NCBI GenBank assembly: GCA_016291405.1
Contig: JAEEXG010000008.1
Coordinates: 1-64,000 of the forward strand
DNA from: Lachnospiraceae bacterium
Lineage (GTDB): Bacteria; Bacillota; Clostridia; Lachnospirales; Lachnospiraceae
Reading direction: 5' to 3'
DNA length: 64,000 nt
Part shown: in pieces, positions 8,176 through 18,742 of the stretch
How positions within the stretch are numbered: position 1 is the stretch's first letter
How the letters are laid out: every line of letters starts with the position of its first letter
Made by a program: the position numbers and the translations under genes
The notes under the pieces: generated by a model
Seen by the model: only the letters and a program-made list of their open reading frames with translations
Databases searched by the model: none
What the model was told of the DNA's origin: nothing

Positions 8176-9018
8176 ATGGGAATTAAGACATATAACCCCT
8201 ATACACCCTCCAGAAGAAACATGACCGGTTCAGACTTTGCTGAAATCACAAAGAAGACACCTGAAAAGAGCCTTTGTGTAAGCCTTGCAAAGACAGCCGG
8301 ACGTAACAATCAGGGTAAGATCACCGTAAGACACATCGGTGGTGGTAATAAGAAGAAATACAGAATCGTAGACTTCAAGAGATTGAAGGATGGCATCCCT
8401 GCAAAGGTAGTTGGCATCGAATACGATCCTAACAGAACAGCAAACATTGCACTTATCTGCTATGCAGACGGTGAAAAGTCATACATCCTTGCTCCCGAAG
8501 GACTCAAGGTTGGCATGAAGATCATGAACGGTGCGCAGGCCGAAGTTAGAATCGGTAACTGCTTACCCCTTTCAGAAATCCCGATCGGTACTGAAGTTCA
8601 CAACGTAGAACTTTATCCCGGCAAGGGCGGACAGCTTGTTCGTTCAGCTGGTAACTCAGCTCAGTTGCTCGCTAAAGAAGGTAAGTACGCAACACTTCGT
8701 CTTCCTTCAGGCGAAATGAGAATGGTTCCCATCGTATGCCGTGCTACAGTTGGTACAGTTGGTAACGTTGATCACAGCCTTGTTAATATCGGTAAAGCCG
8801 GACGTAAGCGTCACATGGGCATCAGACCTACAGTTCGTGGTTCTGTAATGAACCCCAACGACCATCCTCATGGTGGTGGTGAAGGTAAGTGTGGTATCGG
8901 TCGTCCCGGTCCCAGCACTCCTTGGGGCAAGCCTGCACTTGGTCTTAAGACACGTAAGGCTAAGAAGGCTTCTAACAAGCTCATCGTAAGAAGACGTAAC
9001 GGTAAGGCTATTAAATAA
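8176..9018 (+). CDS. rplB: 50S ribosomal protein L2
   Basis: 280 residues, full length. It contains the conserved [19 protein letters not shown] motif, with the histidine important for peptidyl transferase activity, and a basic C-terminus ([13 protein letters not shown]). L2 binds domain IV of 23S rRNA and is needed for subunit association. An AAAGGAG site precedes the ATG. Confidence 0.98.
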   Translation: MGIKTYNPYTPSRRNMTGSDFAEITKKTPEKSLCVSLAKTAGRNNQGKITVRHIGGGNKKKYRIVDFKRLKDGIPAKVVGIEYDPNRTANIALICYADGEKSYILAPEGLKVGMKIMNGAQAEVRIGNCLPLSEIPIGTEVHNVELYPGKGGQLVRSAGNSAQLLAKEGKYATLRLPSGEMRMVPIVCRATVGTVGNVDHSLVNIGKAGRKRHMGIRPTVRGSVMNPNDHPHGGGEGKCGIGRPGPSTPWGKPALGLKTRKAKKASNKLIVRRRNGKAIK

Positions 9019-9035
9019 TTCAGGAGGATAGATAA

Positions 9036-9317
9036 ATGGCTAGATCAATTAAAAAAGGACCTTTCGCAGATGCAAGCCTTCTTAAGAAGGTTGATGCAAT
9101 GAATGCAGCCGGACAGAAGCAGGTTATCAAGACTTGGTCCCGTCGTTCAACAATCTTCCCTTCATTTGTAGGACACACGATTGCTGTTCACGACGGACGT
9201 AAGCACGTTCCGGTATATGTAACAGAAGACATGGTTGGACATAAACTTGGTGAATTCGTAGCTACCAGAACCTTCAGAGGTCACGGTAAAGACGAAAAGA
9301 AGTCTAAAGTAAAGTAA
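9036..9317 (+). CDS. rpsS: 30S ribosomal protein S19
   Basis: 93 residues, start [19 protein letters not shown] and motif [20 protein letters not shown]. It is a head protein that contacts S13 and the A-site finger. It follows rplB by 17 nt, with an AGGAGG site. Confidence 0.97.
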   Translation: MARSIKKGPFADASLLKKVDAMNAAGQKQVIKTWSRRSTIFPSFVGHTIAVHDGRKHVPVYVTEDMVGHKLGEFVATRTFRGHGKDEKKSKVK

Positions 9318-9344
9318 GAGGCAATTTGAAAGGAGGACACATCT

Positions 9345-9731
9345 ATGGCAAAAGGACATAGATCTCAAATTAAGAGAGAAAGAAATGCACAGAAAGATAC
9401 AAGACCTTCAGCAAAATTGTCTTACGCTAGAATTTCGGTTCAGAAGGCTTGTTTCGTATTAGATGCCATCAGAGGAAAAGATGCAAAGACAGCTCTTGCT
9501 ATTCTTACATATAATCCCAGATATGGTTCAAGTATCATTAAGAAATTGTTGGAGTCAGCTATTGCAAACGCAGAAAACAATAACGGTATGAACGCTGACA
9601 ACCTTTACGTAGCAGCATGCTTCGCTAACAAAGGACCCACAATGAAGAGAGTAAGACCCCGTGCACAGGGCCGCGCTTACAGAATTGAAAAGCGTATGAG
9701 CCACATCACAATCGTGCTGGATGAAAGATAG
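9345..9731 (+). CDS. rplV: 50S ribosomal protein L22
   Basis: 128 residues. The extended beta-hairpin contains [19 protein letters not shown] and reaches into the exit tunnel, where changes in this protein commonly give macrolide resistance. The N-terminus is slightly extended ([21 protein letters not shown]). An AAAGGAGG site precedes the ATG. Confidence 0.97.
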   Translation: MAKGHRSQIKRERNAQKDTRPSAKLSYARISVQKACFVLDAIRGKDAKTALAILTYNPRYGSSIIKKLLESAIANAENNNGMNADNLYVAACFANKGPTMKRVRPRAQGRAYRIEKRMSHITIVLDER

Positions 9732-9745
9732 GAGGAGCAAAAAAG

Positions 9746-10405
9746 ATGGGACAGAAAGTTAATCCTCATGGACTTAGAGTCGGTGTTATAAAGGATTGGG
9801 ATTCCAGATGGTATGCTGAATCCGACTTCTCCGACAACTTAGTAGAAGATTACAACATTAGAAAATATCTCAAGAAGAAATTATTTGGCGCAGGAATCTC
9901 TAAGATTGAAATCGAAAGAGCTTCAGATCGCGTTAAGGTAATTATCTTCACCGCAAAGCCCGGTTTAATCATCGGTAAGGGCGGTCAGGAAATCGAAGTA
10001 ACAAAGAACGAAGTATCAAAGCTTACAAACGGTAAGAAAGTTCTTGTTGACATTAAGGAAATCAAGCGCCCCGATAAGGACGCACAGCTTGTTGCTGAAA
10101 ACATTGCTCAGCAGCTTGAAAACCGTGTATCCTTCCGTCGTGCTATGAAGTCTGCTATGTCTCGTACACTTAAGTCAGGCGCTCTTGGTATCAAGGCAGC
10201 TGTTTCAGGTCGTGTAGGCGGCGCAGATATCGCTCGTACAGAGTCTTACAGCGAAGGTACTATTCCGCTTCAGACAATCAGAGCTGACATTGATTACGGT
10301 TTCGCAGAAGCTGATACCACATATGGTAAGCTTGGCGTTAAGGTTTGGATCTACAAGGGTGAGGTCCTTCCTACAAAGTCTAACAAGGAAGGGAGCGATA
10401 AATAA
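9746..10405 (+). CDS. rpsC: 30S ribosomal protein S3
   Basis: 219 residues. The N-terminal signature is [20 protein letters not shown], followed by a KH domain with [12 protein letters not shown] and the C-terminal S3 domain. S3 forms part of the mRNA entry channel. It overlaps the rplP start by one base (TAATG). Confidence 0.98.
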   Translation: MGQKVNPHGLRVGVIKDWDSRWYAESDFSDNLVEDYNIRKYLKKKLFGAGISKIEIERASDRVKVIIFTAKPGLIIGKGGQEIEVTKNEVSKLTNGKKVLVDIKEIKRPDKDAQLVAENIAQQLENRVSFRRAMKSAMSRTLKSGALGIKAAVSGRVGGADIARTESYSEGTIPLQTIRADIDYGFAEADTTYGKLGVKVWIYKGEVLPTKSNKEGSDK

Positions 10406-10842
10406 TGTTAATGCCTAAAAGAGTAAAGCGTCGTAAACAGTTCCGTGGCACTATGGCAGGAAAAGCGATGCGTGGAAATACCATTTCTTATGGTGAATTC
10501 GGTCTTGTAGCAACAGAGCCCAGCTGGATCAAGTCAAACCAGATTGAAGCAGCCCGTGTAGCTATGACAAGATACGTAAAACGTGGTGGTCAGGTTTGGA
10601 TTAAGATTTTCCCCGACAAGCCCATCACAGCTAAGCCGGCAGAAACTCGTATGGGTTCCGGTAAAGGAACAGTAGAATATTGGGTAGCAGTAGTTAAGCC
10701 CGGACGTGTAATGTTTGAAATTGCCGGTGTTCCTGAAGAAACAGCAAGAGAAGCATTACGTTTGGCATCTCACAAGCTTCCTGTTAAATGTAAGATCGTT
10801 TCTAAAGCGGACTTGGAAGGCGGTGCATCTAATGAAAACTAA
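10405..10842 (+). CDS. rplP: 50S ribosomal protein L16
   Basis: 145 residues, start [15 protein letters not shown] and motif [20 protein letters not shown]. It organises the A-site tRNA region of the large subunit. Its end overlaps the start of rpmC by 11 bases, so the two are probably translationally coupled. Confidence 0.98.
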   Translation: MLMPKRVKRRKQFRGTMAGKAMRGNTISYGEFGLVATEPSWIKSNQIEAARVAMTRYVKRGGQVWIKIFPDKPITAKPAETRMGSGKGTVEYWVAVVKPGRVMFEIAGVPEETAREALRLASHKLPVKCKIVSKADLEGGASNEN

Positions 10843-11041
10843 TAAGTATGTTGAAAGCTTAAATGCAAAGACAACTGCAGAATTAGCTAAGGAATTAACC
10901 GATGCTAAGAAGGAACTTTTCAATTTAAGATTCCAGAATGCCACTAACCAGTTAGATAACACAGCAAGAATTACAGAAGTTAGAAAGAACATAGCAAGAA
11001 TTCAGACCGTTATGACTGCAAAGTCTAAGGCTGAAGCCTAA
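10832..11041 (+). CDS. rpmC: 50S ribosomal protein L29
   Basis: 69 residues from the ATG at 10832 ([24 protein letters not shown]). The track's start at 10715 lies out of frame inside rplP and is an artefact. The ribosome binding site GGAAGGCGG lies inside rplP. L29 is a helical-hairpin protein at the tunnel exit, with the motif [13 protein letters not shown]. Confidence 0.96.
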   Translation: MKTNKYVESLNAKTTAELAKELTDAKKELFNLRFQNATNQLDNTARITEVRKNIARIQTVMTAKSKAEA

Positions 11042-11078
11042 GTTCGGCATTTGACAATCAGAAAGGAGACTTAGAATC

Positions 11079-11336
11079 GTGGAAGAAAGAAATCTTAGAA
11101 AAACACGTACCGGTAAAGTTGTCAGCGACAAGATGGACAAGACAATTACGGTTGCAGTTGAAGATCACGTAAAGCATCCTCTTTACGGAAAAATCGTTAA
11201 GAGAACTTACAAGCTTAAGGCTCATGATGAAGAGAACACTTGTAAGATCGGTGATACAGTTAAAGTAATGGAAACAAGACCTCTCTCAAAAGGTAAGAGA
11301 TGGAGACTTGTTGAAATCGTAGAAAGAGCTAAGTAA
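11079..11336 (+). CDS. rpsQ: 30S ribosomal protein S17
   Basis: 85 residues. The start codon is GTG (11079), placed 10 nt after GAAAGGAG. The protein has the OB-fold motif [18 protein letters not shown]17 is a primary 16S rRNA binder. One of the few non-ATG starts in the superoperon. Confidence 0.97.
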   Translation: MEERNLRKTRTGKVVSDKMDKTITVAVEDHVKHPLYGKIVKRTYKLKAHDEENTCKIGDTVKVMETRPLSKGKRWRLVEIVERAK

Positions 11337-11356
11337 GCATTGGAAGGAGAAAAAGC

Positions 11357-11725
11357 ATGATTCAACAGGAAAGCAGATTGAAGGTTGCTGATAACACCGG
11401 TGCTAAAGAATTGCTTTGCATCCGTGTTATGGGCGGATCTACAAGAAGATATGCTAACATCGGCGATGTTATCGTTGCCAGTGTTAAAGATGCTACACCC
11501 GGTGGAATGGTTAAGAAGGGTGATGTAGTAAAGGCTGTTGTTGTTCGTACAGTTAAAGGCGCTCGTCGTAAAGACGGTTCCTATATTAAGTTTGACGAAA
11601 ATGCTGCAGTAATTATCAAAGATGACAAGGAACCCAAGGGAACCCGTATCTTTGGACCTGTAGCACGTGAGCTTCGTGAGAAACAGTTCTCAAAGATTGT
11701 TTCTTTAGCTCCCGAAGTACTCTAG
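11357..11725 (+). CDS. rplN: 50S ribosomal protein L14
   Basis: 122 residues, start [28 protein letters not shown]14 lies at the subunit interface and is the docking site for RsfS. It ends in CTCTAGGAGGTAG, where its stop codon overlaps the ribosome binding site of rplX. Confidence 0.98.
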   Translation: MIQQESRLKVADNTGAKELLCIRVMGGSTRRYANIGDVIVASVKDATPGGMVKKGDVVKAVVVRTVKGARRKDGSYIKFDENAAVIIKDDKEPKGTRIFGPVARELREKQFSKIVSLAPEVL

Positions 11726-11736
11726 GAGGTAGCTAA

Positions 11737-12051
11737 ATGGCAACAATGAAGATTAAGAAAGGTGATACTGTTAAGGTTATCGCCGGCAAGGACACCGGAA
11801 AAGAAGGTAAGGTCCTTGTTGTAGACCAGAAGAACGCTAAGGTAGTTGTAGAAGGCGTTAACATGGTTACCAAGCATATGAAGCCCTCCCAGGCTAATCA
11901 GAATGGCGGCATTGTACAGAAGGAAGCAGCAATCGATGTTTCAAACGTAATGCTCGTATTCAAGGGTAAAACTACTCGTGTTGGCTTCAAGATGGATGGC
12001 GACAAGAAGGTCCGTTTTGCTAAGGCAACGGGCGACGTTATTGATAAGTAA
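11737..12051 (+). CDS. rplX: 50S ribosomal protein L24
   Basis: 104 residues with an N-terminal KOW motif ([21 protein letters not shown]). It is an early-assembly initiator of the large subunit. It starts 11 nt after rplN. Confidence 0.97.
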   Translation: MATMKIKKGDTVKVIAGKDTGKEGKVLVVDQKNAKVVVEGVNMVTKHMKPSQANQNGGIVQKEAAIDVSNVMLVFKGKTTRVGFKMDGDKKVRFAKATGDVIDK

Positions 12052-12067
12052 AGGAGGCCGATGAAAC

Positions 12068-12607
12068 GTGAGTAGATATAAGGATTTATACAAAAACGAA
12101 ATTGTCAAGGCAATGACAGACAAGTTCGGTTATAAAAACGTTATGGAAGTTCCTAAGCTCGACAAGATCGTTATCAACATGGGTGTTGGTGAAGCTAAGG
12201 AAAACGCTAAAGTTTTAGAATCTGCTGTAGCTGACATGGAAAAGATTGCAGGTCAGAAGGCAGTTATTACAAAAGCTAAGAAGTCTGTTGCAAACTTCAA
12301 GATTCGTGAAGGACAGGCAATCGGATGTAAGGTTACACTTCGTGGAGAAAAGATGTATGATTTCTGCGATCGTCTTGTAAACCTTGCACTCCCTCGAGTT
12401 CGTGACTTCAGAGGCGTAAATGCAAACGGATTTGACGGAAGAGGAAACTACGCACTTGGTATCAAGGAACAGATCATTTTCCCTGAAATCGAATACGATA
12501 AGATTGATAAGGTTCGTGGTATGGACATTATCTTCGTAACTACAGCAAAGACAGATGAAGAGGCACGTGAATTACTTAGATTATTCAACATGCCGTTCGC
12601 GAAATAG
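12068..12607 (+). CDS. rplE: 50S ribosomal protein L5
   Basis: 179 residues from a GTG at 12068. An ATG at 12061 in another frame opens only a four-codon ORF (ATGAAACGTGAGTAG) that overlaps this start. The spacing from AGGAGG favours the GTG. L5 binds 5S rRNA (motif [21 protein letters not shown]) and contacts P-site tRNA. Confidence 0.96.
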   Translation: MSRYKDLYKNEIVKAMTDKFGYKNVMEVPKLDKIVINMGVGEAKENAKVLESAVADMEKIAGQKAVITKAKKSVANFKIREGQAIGCKVTLRGEKMYDFCDRLVNLALPRVRDFRGVNANGFDGRGNYALGIKEQIIFPEIEYDKIDKVRGMDIIFVTTAKTDEEARELLRLFNMPFAK

Positions 12608-12621
12608 GAGGAGACAAAAAT

Positions 12622-12807
12622 ATGGCTAAAACAGCAATGAAGCTTAAACAGCAAAAGAAGCCTAAGTTCTCTACCAGAGCTTATACCCGCTGCAAAATTT
12701 GCGGACGTCCCCATGCAGTATTAAGAAAGTATGGAATCTGCAGAGTTTGCTTCCGTGAACTCGCTTACAAGGGTGAAATTCCCGGCGTAAAGAAAGCCAG
12801 CTGGTAA
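12622..12807 (+). CDS. rpsZ: 30S ribosomal protein S14, zinc-binding type
   Basis: 61 residues with CxxC-x12-CxxC ([20 protein letters not shown]), the short zinc-binding type Z form of S14. AGGAGG precedes the ATG. Zinc-free paralogues, where present, are usually encoded elsewhere under zinc control. Confidence 0.97.
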   Translation: MAKTAMKLKQQKKPKFSTRAYTRCKICGRPHAVLRKYGICRVCFRELAYKGEIPGVKKASW

Positions 12808-12830
12808 AAAGAAGGAAGGAGGACAATCAA

Positions 12831-13232
12831 ATGGCATGTAATGATCCCATTGCAGATATGCTTACAAGAATTCGTAATGCTAACACTGCAAAACACGATA
12901 CAGTAGATGTACCTGCATCAAAGATGAAGACAAGCATTGCTCAGATTCTCTTAGATGAAGGTTTCATTAAAAAATATGAAATCATTGAAGACGGCAATTT
13001 CAAGACTATCCGTATCACATTAAAGTATGGTGCTGATAAGAACGAAAAGATTATCTCCGGTATCCAGAGAATTTCTAAACCCGGTCTTCGTGTATACGCA
13101 AGCAAGGAAGATCTTCCTAAGGTTCTTGGTGGACTTGGTATCGCTATCATCTCCACAAACCAGGGCGTTGTAACCGACAAGAAAGCTCGTGAGCTTGAAG
13201 TTGGCGGCGAAGTTCTTGCATTCGTATGGTAA
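12831..13232 (+). CDS. rpsH: 30S ribosomal protein S8
   Basis: 133 residues, start [25 protein letters not shown] and C-terminal [21 protein letters not shown]. It is a primary 16S rRNA binder and, in E. coli, the autoregulator of the spc operon. AAGGAGG precedes the ATG. Confidence 0.97.
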   Translation: MACNDPIADMLTRIRNANTAKHDTVDVPASKMKTSIAQILLDEGFIKKYEIIEDGNFKTIRITLKYGADKNEKIISGIQRISKPGLRVYASKEDLPKVLGGLGIAIISTNQGVVTDKKARELEVGGEVLAFVW

Positions 13233-13275
13233 TTTTTTTGAATTATTAACCTAAATTTTAATAGGAGGTACGGGC

Positions 13276-13815
13276 ATGTCACGTATAGGTAAAATGCCAA
13301 TCGCGATTCCTGCAGGTGTAACTGTAGAAGTTGCAGAAAATAACAAAGTGACCGTTAAAGGTCCCAAGGGAACACTTGAAAGAGTATTACCCAAGGAAAT
13401 GGAAGTTAAGGTTGAAGGCGCAGAAGTTACAGTTTCTCGTCCCAACGACTTAAAGAAAATGAAATCCCTTCACGGATTGACCAGAACACTTATCAACAAC
13501 ATGGTTGTAGGTGTTACATCCGGTTATGAAAAGAAGCTTGAAGTCAACGGTGTTGGTTACAAAGCTCAGAAGTCCGGTAAGAAGTTAACATTATCCTTAG
13601 GTTATTCACATCCGGTTGAAATGGAAGATCCCGCAGGTATCGAAACCGCAGTTGATGGTAACGTTATCATCGTAAAGGGTATCGACAAAGAAAAAGTTGG
13701 CCAGTTTGCAGCTGAAATCAGAGACAAGAGAAGACCTGAACCTTATAAGGGCAAGGGTATCAAGTATGCCGATGAAGTTATCAGACGTAAAGTTGGTAAG
13801 ACCGGTAAGAAATAA
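13276..13815 (+). CDS. rplF: 50S ribosomal protein L6
   Basis: 179 residues with duplicated L6 domains and the C-terminal signature [22 protein letters not shown]. It lies near the sarcin-ricin loop and factor-binding site. AGGAGG precedes the ATG. Confidence 0.98.
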   Translation: MSRIGKMPIAIPAGVTVEVAENNKVTVKGPKGTLERVLPKEMEVKVEGAEVTVSRPNDLKKMKSLHGLTRTLINNMVVGVTSGYEKKLEVNGVGYKAQKSGKKLTLSLGYSHPVEMEDPAGIETAVDGNVIIVKGIDKEKVGQFAAEIRDKRRPEPYKGKGIKYADEVIRRKVGKTGKK

Positions 13816-13835
13816 TAGATAAGGAGAGTGTTAAA

Positions 13836-14204
13836 ATGGTTAGTAAAGAATCTAAACAGGAAATCCGTGTTAAAAAGCACATGAAAATCCGCAACCGTTT
13901 TGCCGGAACAACTGAAAGACCTCGTCTTGCAGTATTCCGTAGCAATAACCATATGTATGCTCAAATTATCGATGATACAGTTGGTAAGACTTTAGTAGCT
14001 GCGTCCACAAACGAAAAGGACGTTAAGGCTCAGTTAAAGAAGACTAACGACGTCGAAGCAGCAGCATATTTAGGTACTGTAATTGCAAAGCGTGCAATTG
14101 AAAAAGGTATTAAGACAGTTGTCTTTGATAGAGGCGGCTTTATATACCAGGGAAAAGTAGCAGCATTAGCTGACGCAGCAAGAGAAGCTGGGTTGGAATT
14201 CTAG
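13836..14204 (+). CDS. rplR: 50S ribosomal protein L18
   Basis: 122 residues, with [20 protein letters not shown] and the C-terminal [23 protein letters not shown]. It binds 5S rRNA together with L5, encoded four genes upstream. AAGGAGAG precedes the ATG. Confidence 0.98.
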   Translation: MVSKESKQEIRVKKHMKIRNRFAGTTERPRLAVFRSNNHMYAQIIDDTVGKTLVAASTNEKDVKAQLKKTNDVEAAAYLGTVIAKRAIEKGIKTVVFDRGGFIYQGKVAALADAAREAGLEF

Positions 14205-14221
14205 GAAGGAGAACACATCAC

Positions 14222-14731
14222 ATGAAACGCACTATGATAGATACAACTAACATGGAGTTCAGTGAAAAGGTAGTAACCATCAAGCGTGTTACAAAGGTTG
14301 TTAAGGGCGGACGTAACATGCGTTTCACAGCCTTGGTAGTTGTTGGTGACTCTAACGGTCACGTAGGCGCCGGCCTTGGAAAAGCTGCTGAAATTCCTGA
14401 AGCTATTCGTAAAGGTAAAGAAGACGCTATGAAGAATCTCGTAAGTGTTGCACTTGACGAGAACAAATCAATCTCTCATGATTACTTTGGTAAGTACGGA
14501 TCAGCTTCCGTATTACTTAAGAAGGCCCCTGAAGGTACCGGTATTATCGCAGGTGGTCCCGCTCGTATTGTTTGCGAACTTGCAGGCATCAAGAATATCC
14601 GTACAAAGTCACTCGGATCAAACAACAAGCAGAACGTTGTTCTTGCAACAATTGCAGGCCTTTCTGAGCTTAAGAGCCCTGAACAGGTTGCAGCAAACCG
14701 TGGCAAGTCCGTTGACGAAGTAATGGCGTAA
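14222..14731 (+). CDS. rpsE: 30S ribosomal protein S5
   Basis: 169 residues. The dsRBD-like N-terminal domain contains [22 protein letters not shown], and the C-terminal domain is S5-like. It affects decoding accuracy together with S4, also in this superoperon. GGAAGGAG precedes the ATG. Confidence 0.98.
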   Translation: MKRTMIDTTNMEFSEKVVTIKRVTKVVKGGRNMRFTALVVVGDSNGHVGAGLGKAAEIPEAIRKGKEDAMKNLVSVALDENKSISHDYFGKYGSASVLLKKAPEGTGIIAGGPARIVCELAGIKNIRTKSLGSNNKQNVVLATIAGLSELKSPEQVAANRGKSVDEVMA

Positions 14732-14745
14732 GGAGGACTGTAATC

Positions 14746-14940
14746 ATGGCAACAAAGAAAGTTAAAAAGATTAAAGTTACTTTAGTGAAATCTACTATCG
14801 GAGCCATTCCGAAGCACAGAGCAACTGTTGAAGCATTAGGCCTTCATAAGCTTAATCAGACAGTAGAGCTTCCTGATAACGATGCTGTAAAGGGAATGAT
14901 TCAGCAGGTTAGACACTTAGTTAAAGTAGAAGAAGCTTAA
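14746..14940 (+). CDS. rpmD: 50S ribosomal protein L30
   Basis: 64 residues, containing KIKVTLVKSTIGAIPKHRATVEALGL, characteristic of bacterial L30. It lies between rpsE and rplO as in other Firmicutes. Confidence 0.97.
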   Translation: MATKKVKKIKVTLVKSTIGAIPKHRATVEALGLHKLNQTVELPDNDAVKGMIQQVRHLVKVEEA

Positions 14941-14958
14941 TAAAGAGGAGGTGTCACA

Positions 14959-15399
14959 ATGGAATTATCTAACTTACAGCCCGCAGAAGGCTCTAAACAC
15001 AGCGATAATTTTAGAAGAGGTCGTGGACACGGTTCAGGAAACGGCAAGACCGCAGGTAAGGGTCACAAGGGTCAGAAGGCTCGTTCCGGTCAGCCCAGAA
15101 TCGGTTTCGAAGGTGGTCAGATGCCTTTGTACAGACGACTTCCTAAGAGAGGTTTCAAGAACAGAAACCATAAAGAAATCGTAGCTATTAACGTAAGCGC
15201 ATTAGAAGTGTTCGATAACGGTGCAACAGTTGATGTTGAAGCACTTATCGCACAGGGAATTATTAAGAACCCTGCAGACGGTGTTAAGATTCTTGGCAAC
15301 GGAGAACTTACCAAAAAGCTCAATGTTAAGGTTAACTCTTACAGCGAATCAGCTAAAGAGATGATTGAGAAGCTTGGTGGAACTGCAGAGGTGATCTAA
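14959..15399 (+). CDS. rplO: 50S ribosomal protein L15
   Basis: 146 residues. The glycine/arginine-rich N-terminal arm ([20 protein letters not shown]) threads into the large subunit, followed by the globular C-terminal domain. Its stop overlaps the secY start by one base (TAATG), coupling the two. Confidence 0.98.
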   Translation: MELSNLQPAEGSKHSDNFRRGRGHGSGNGKTAGKGHKGQKARSGQPRIGFEGGQMPLYRRLPKRGFKNRNHKEIVAINVSALEVFDNGATVDVEALIAQGIIKNPADGVKILGNGELTKKLNVKVNSYSESAKEMIEKLGGTAEVI

Positions 15400-16718
15400 T
15401 GCTTAAAACACTCAGAGATGCATTAAAGATAAAAGAAGTAAGAACAAAGTTACTTTATACATTGTTAATGATCGTCATCATCAGAATCGGCTGTCAAATG
15501 CCGGTTCCCGGTGTTGACCGTAGTTACTTTGCTAACTGGTTTGCAAGCCAGACAAGCGATGCATTCAACTTCTTGGATGCTTTCACAGGTGGTTCGTTCT
15601 TGCAGATGTCATTATTGGCATTGAACATCACACCTTACATTACATCTTCCATTATTATGCAGCTCTTAACAATTGCAATCCCTGCACTTGAAGAGATGCA
15701 GAAGGAAGGCGGCGAAGGCAGAAAGAAGATTGCTTCTATCACTCGTTACGTAACAGTAGCACTTGCACTTATCGAATCAACAGCAATGACCATTTCATTC
15801 GGTCAGAGCGGTTTGCTTCAAAAGTTCAATGCACTTAACGTAATCACAGCAATCGTTGCTTTGACAGCAGGTAGTGCTTTCGTAATGTGGATTGGCGAAA
15901 GAATTACAGAGAACGGTATCGGAAACGGTATTTCCATTATCCTTCTTGTAAACATCATTTCAAGAATCCCTCAGGATATGACAAGTCTTATTTCACAGTT
16001 CGTAACCGGCAAGCTTATTGCTCAGCAGATTTTGGCTGTTGTTATCATTCTTGCAATCCTTGTACTTATGATTATGCTTGTAGTATTACTTAACTCAGGC
16101 ATTCGTAAGATCCCTGTTCAGTACGCTCGTCGTTCACAGGGTTCACAGATTGGCAGCGGTACAGCTTCCAATATTCCGATCCGTATCAATACAGCAGGTG
16201 TTATTCCGATTATCTTTGCATCATCACTTTTGCAGACACCCGGAATCATCACTTCCTTGGTAATGGGCAACCAGAGTCCTAGCGGAGTTTGGGGTGAAGT
16301 ACTTAAGTACTTAAGCTCAAGATACTGGGTCAACAAAGCATACCCGATTTACTCAATCGGCTTACTTGTTTATTGTATCCTTGTTGTTGTATTTGCTTAC
16401 TTCTATACATCGATTACATTTAATCCTATAGAACTTGCAGACAACTTAAAGAAGTCAAACGGCTTTATCCCCGGCATTCGCCCCGGTAAGCCTACCAGCG
16501 ACTATATTACAAACATTTTGAATGCCATCATCTTCATTGGTGCAATCGGACTTACGATCGTAGGTGTTTTACCTTACATCTTCTACGGAGTATTTAATGC
16601 TTCCGTAACATTCCTTGGCACCAGCCTTATCATTATCGTAAGCGTTATCATTGAAACACTTACACAGGTTGAAGGCATGATGCTTGTAAGAAATTACAAG
16701 GGATTTTTAAATCAGTAA
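15399..16718 (+). CDS. secY: Preprotein translocase subunit SecY
   Basis: 439 residues with ten predicted membrane helices. It is the protein-conducting channel and partners with SecE (507-707). The conserved loop GERITENGIGNGISII and the cytosolic loop with YARRSQGS, where SecA and ribosomes bind, are present. It overlaps rplO by one base. A large stem-loop lies between secY and adk. Confidence 0.98.
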   Translation: MLKTLRDALKIKEVRTKLLYTLLMIVIIRIGCQMPVPGVDRSYFANWFASQTSDAFNFLDAFTGGSFLQMSLLALNITPYITSSIIMQLLTIAIPALEEMQKEGGEGRKKIASITRYVTVALALIESTAMTISFGQSGLLQKFNALNVITAIVALTAGSAFVMWIGERITENGIGNGISIILLVNIISRIPQDMTSLISQFVTGKLIAQQILAVVIILAILVLMIMLVVLLNSGIRKIPVQYARRSQGSQIGSGTASNIPIRINTAGVIPIIFASSLLQTPGIITSLVMGNQSPSGVWGEVLKYLSSRYWVNKAYPIYSIGLLVYCILVVVFAYFYTSITFNPIELADNLKKSNGFIPGIRPGKPTSDYITNILNAIIFIGAIGLTIVGVLPYIFYGVFNASVTFLGTSLIIIVSVIIETLTQVEGMMLVRNYKGFLNQ

Positions 16719-16728
16719 TCATTTATTT

Positions 16729-16773
16729 GCACATATGGTTCGGAGTGGGATTTATCCCGCTCCGAAGTTGTGC
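16729..16773 (+). other. Large stem-loop between secY and adk
   Basis: TTCGGAGTGGGA pairs with TCCCGCTCCGAA around a TTTA loop, and an outer GCACA/TGTGC extends it. No U-tract follows, so it is more likely an RNA processing or stabilising element than a terminator. Confidence 0.6.
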
Positions 16774-16791
16774 GTTAAAAAAGAATATTAT

Positions 16792-16821
16792 TTGGAGGCC
16801 TTAAAAAGGTTTCTTTATACT
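16792..16821 (+). promoter_or_regulatory. Possible internal promoter before adk
   Basis: TTGGAG (16792-16797), an 18-bp spacer and TATACT (16816-16821). The -35 is weak and the -10 good. Confidence 0.45.
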
Positions 16822-16855
16822 ATAGATACTTACTTAAAATAAGGAGCAGTTCAAA

Positions 16856-17500
16856 ATGAAGATTATTATGTTAGGAGCCCCCGGTGCCGGAAAAGGTACT
16901 CAGGCAGAAATGATTTGCGAAAAGTACAACATTCCTCATGTTTCAACAGGCGATATCTTCCGTGCAAACATTAAAAACGGAACCAAGCTTGGTATGGAAG
17001 CAAAACAGTACATGGATAAGGGCTTACTTGTTCCCGATGAATTAACAGTAAAGATTTTACTTGACCGCGTAGCTCAAGATGATTGTAAGGACGGATACGT
17101 ACTCGACGGATTTCCTCGTACAATTCCTCAGGCAGAAGTATTGGACAAGGCTCTTACAGAGTTAAACGACAAAGTTGATTACGCAATCAACGTTGATGTA
17201 CCCGATGAAAACATCATCAACCGTATGTCAGGAAGAAGAGCATGTGTTTCTTGCGGTGCTACATACCATGTAGAATATGCTGCTCCCAAGAAGGAAGGCA
17301 TCTGCGATAAGTGCGGAGCCGAACTTATTTTAAGAAACGATGATAAGCCTGAAACTGTAAAGAACAGATTAAGCGTTTATCACGATCAGACACAGCCTTT
17401 AATCGAGTACTACTCAAAGAAGGGTATCCTTAAAGAAGTAGACGGAACAAAGGCAATGAACGAAGTATTTAATTCAATAGTAGATATTCTTTCAAAGTAG
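16856..17500 (+). CDS. adk: Adenylate kinase
   Basis: 214 residues, cytosolic. It catalyses ATP + AMP = 2 ADP. The P-loop is GAPGAGKGTQAE, the AMP-binding region contains STGDIFRANI, and the lid has a zinc-binding CVSC...CDKC arrangement typical of Gram-positive long-form enzymes. It lies between secY and map as in most Firmicutes. AAGGAG precedes the ATG. Confidence 0.98.
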   Translation: MKIIMLGAPGAGKGTQAEMICEKYNIPHVSTGDIFRANIKNGTKLGMEAKQYMDKGLLVPDELTVKILLDRVAQDDCKDGYVLDGFPRTIPQAEVLDKALTELNDKVDYAINVDVPDENIINRMSGRRACVSCGATYHVEYAAPKKEGICDKCGAELILRNDDKPETVKNRLSVYHDQTQPLIEYYSKKGILKEVDGTKAMNEVFNSIVDILSK

Positions 17501-17508
17501 GAGGAAAC

Positions 17509-18267
17509 ATGTCAGTAACGATTAAATCTCAAAGAGAGATAGAACTCATGAGAGAATCGTGCAGGATTCTCGGAGAAGTGCATGATGCACTTTCAAAGAT
17601 TATAGCACCGGGCATCTCGACAAAGGAAATAGATATAGAAGGCGAAAAGCTGATAAGAAGCTACGGCTGCATACCTAACTTTTTACACTATAACGGATTT
17701 CCCGCTTCGATTTGTGTGTCCGTAAACGACGAGGTCGTACACGGTATTCCCAATAAGAAGAAAATTTTAAAGGAAGGCGATATCGTAAGCTTGGATTGCG
17801 GTCTTATTTATAAGGGTTATCACTCAGATGCCGCAAGAACCTACGGAGTCGGAAAGATTTCAGACGAAGCTCAAAAGCTTATCGATGTTACAAAGCAGTC
17901 ATTCTTTGAAGGAATCAAATATGCAAAAGCCGGCAATCACTTATACGATATTTCAAATGCCATCGATGATTATGTAACACCTTTTGGCTACGGAATCGTA
18001 AGAGACTTGGTTGGACACGGAATAGGAACGAGTCTTCACGAAGATCCTCAGATTCCTAACTTCAGACAGAAGCGTCACGGCATTTTGCTTGAGCCCGGTA
18101 TGACACTTGCAATTGAGCCCATGATTAACATGGGAACATGGGAAGTCTGCTGGGAAGACGATGACTGGACGGTAGTTACCGAAGACGGTTCATTGTCAGC
18201 ACATTATGAAAACACAATCCTCATTACCGAGGGTGAACCCGAAATATTGACACTTGGCAACAAATAA
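17509..18267 (+). CDS. map: Methionine aminopeptidase, type I
   Basis: 252 residues. It removes the N-terminal methionine from nascent proteins. The pita-bread fold metal ligands are visible: D in LDCGLIYKGYHSDAART (two Asp), H in GHGIGTSLHEDPQ, and E in AIEPMIN and AHYENTILITE. It starts 8 nt after adk and is followed closely by infA. Confidence 0.97.
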   Translation: MSVTIKSQREIELMRESCRILGEVHDALSKIIAPGISTKEIDIEGEKLIRSYGCIPNFLHYNGFPASICVSVNDEVVHGIPNKKKILKEGDIVSLDCGLIYKGYHSDAARTYGVGKISDEAQKLIDVTKQSFFEGIKYAKAGNHLYDISNAIDDYVTPFGYGIVRDLVGHGIGTSLHEDPQIPNFRQKRHGILLEPGMTLAIEPMINMGTWEVCWEDDDWTVVTEDGSLSAHYENTILITEGEPEILTLGNK

Positions 18268-18279
18268 CGGAGGAATTGA

Positions 18280-18498
18280 ATGTCTAAACAGGATGTTATT
18301 GAAATTGAGGGAACTGTAGTTGAAAAGCTTCCCAATACCATGTTTCAGGTAGAACTTGAAAACGGCCACAAGGTTTTGGCACACATTAGCGGTAAGCTTC
18401 GTCAGAACTTTATCCGTATCTTACCCGGTGACAAGGTAACGCTTGAATTATCACCTTACGATCTTTCAAAAGGAAGAATCATTTGGAGAGATAAATAA
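18280..18498 (+). CDS. infA: Translation initiation factor IF-1
   Basis: 72 residues, an OB-fold protein ([26 protein letters not shown], with the usual [15 protein letters not shown]). It blocks the A site during initiation. A GGAGG site lies 13 nt after map. Confidence 0.98.
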   Translation: MSKQDVIEIEGTVVEKLPNTMFQVELENGHKVLAHISGKLRQNFIRILPGDKVTLELSPYDLSKGRIIWRDK

Positions 18499-18523
18499 GC
18501 TAAAATTTCTTTTAATTTATAGG

Positions 18524-18552
18524 TTGCAAACAGGAAACTGTTGTGATACAAT
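18524..18552 (+). promoter_or_regulatory. Internal promoter before rpmJ
   Basis: TTGCAA (18524-18529), a 17-bp spacer and TACAAT (18547-18552) with an extended TGA. It could feed rpmJ-rpsM-rpsK-rpsD-rpoA-rplQ independently of the upstream operon. Confidence 0.65.
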
Positions 18553-18628
18553 GATACTCGGTCTTTTTTGGGCGAGGAGCTTTTGCTTGCATAAAAAAGG
18601 CTATCGGAAGAACTGAAAGGAGGACATC

Positions 18629-18742
18629 ATGAAAGTAAGATCTTCTGTAAAACCTATTTGCGAAAAATGCAAAGTTATCAAGCGTAAGGGAAAGATCAGA
18701 ATTATCTGTGAAAACCCTAAGCACAAGCAGGTACAGGGTTAA
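18629..18742 (+). CDS. rpmJ: 50S ribosomal protein L36 (zinc-binding form)
   Basis: 37 residues, [20 protein letters not shown]..., too short for the ORF track. It has the CxxC...C...H zinc ligands of the C+ type. AAAGGAGG precedes the ATG. It lies between infA and rpsM, the standard position. Confidence 0.97.
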   Translation: MKVRSSVKPICEKCKVIKRKGKIRIICENPKHKQVQG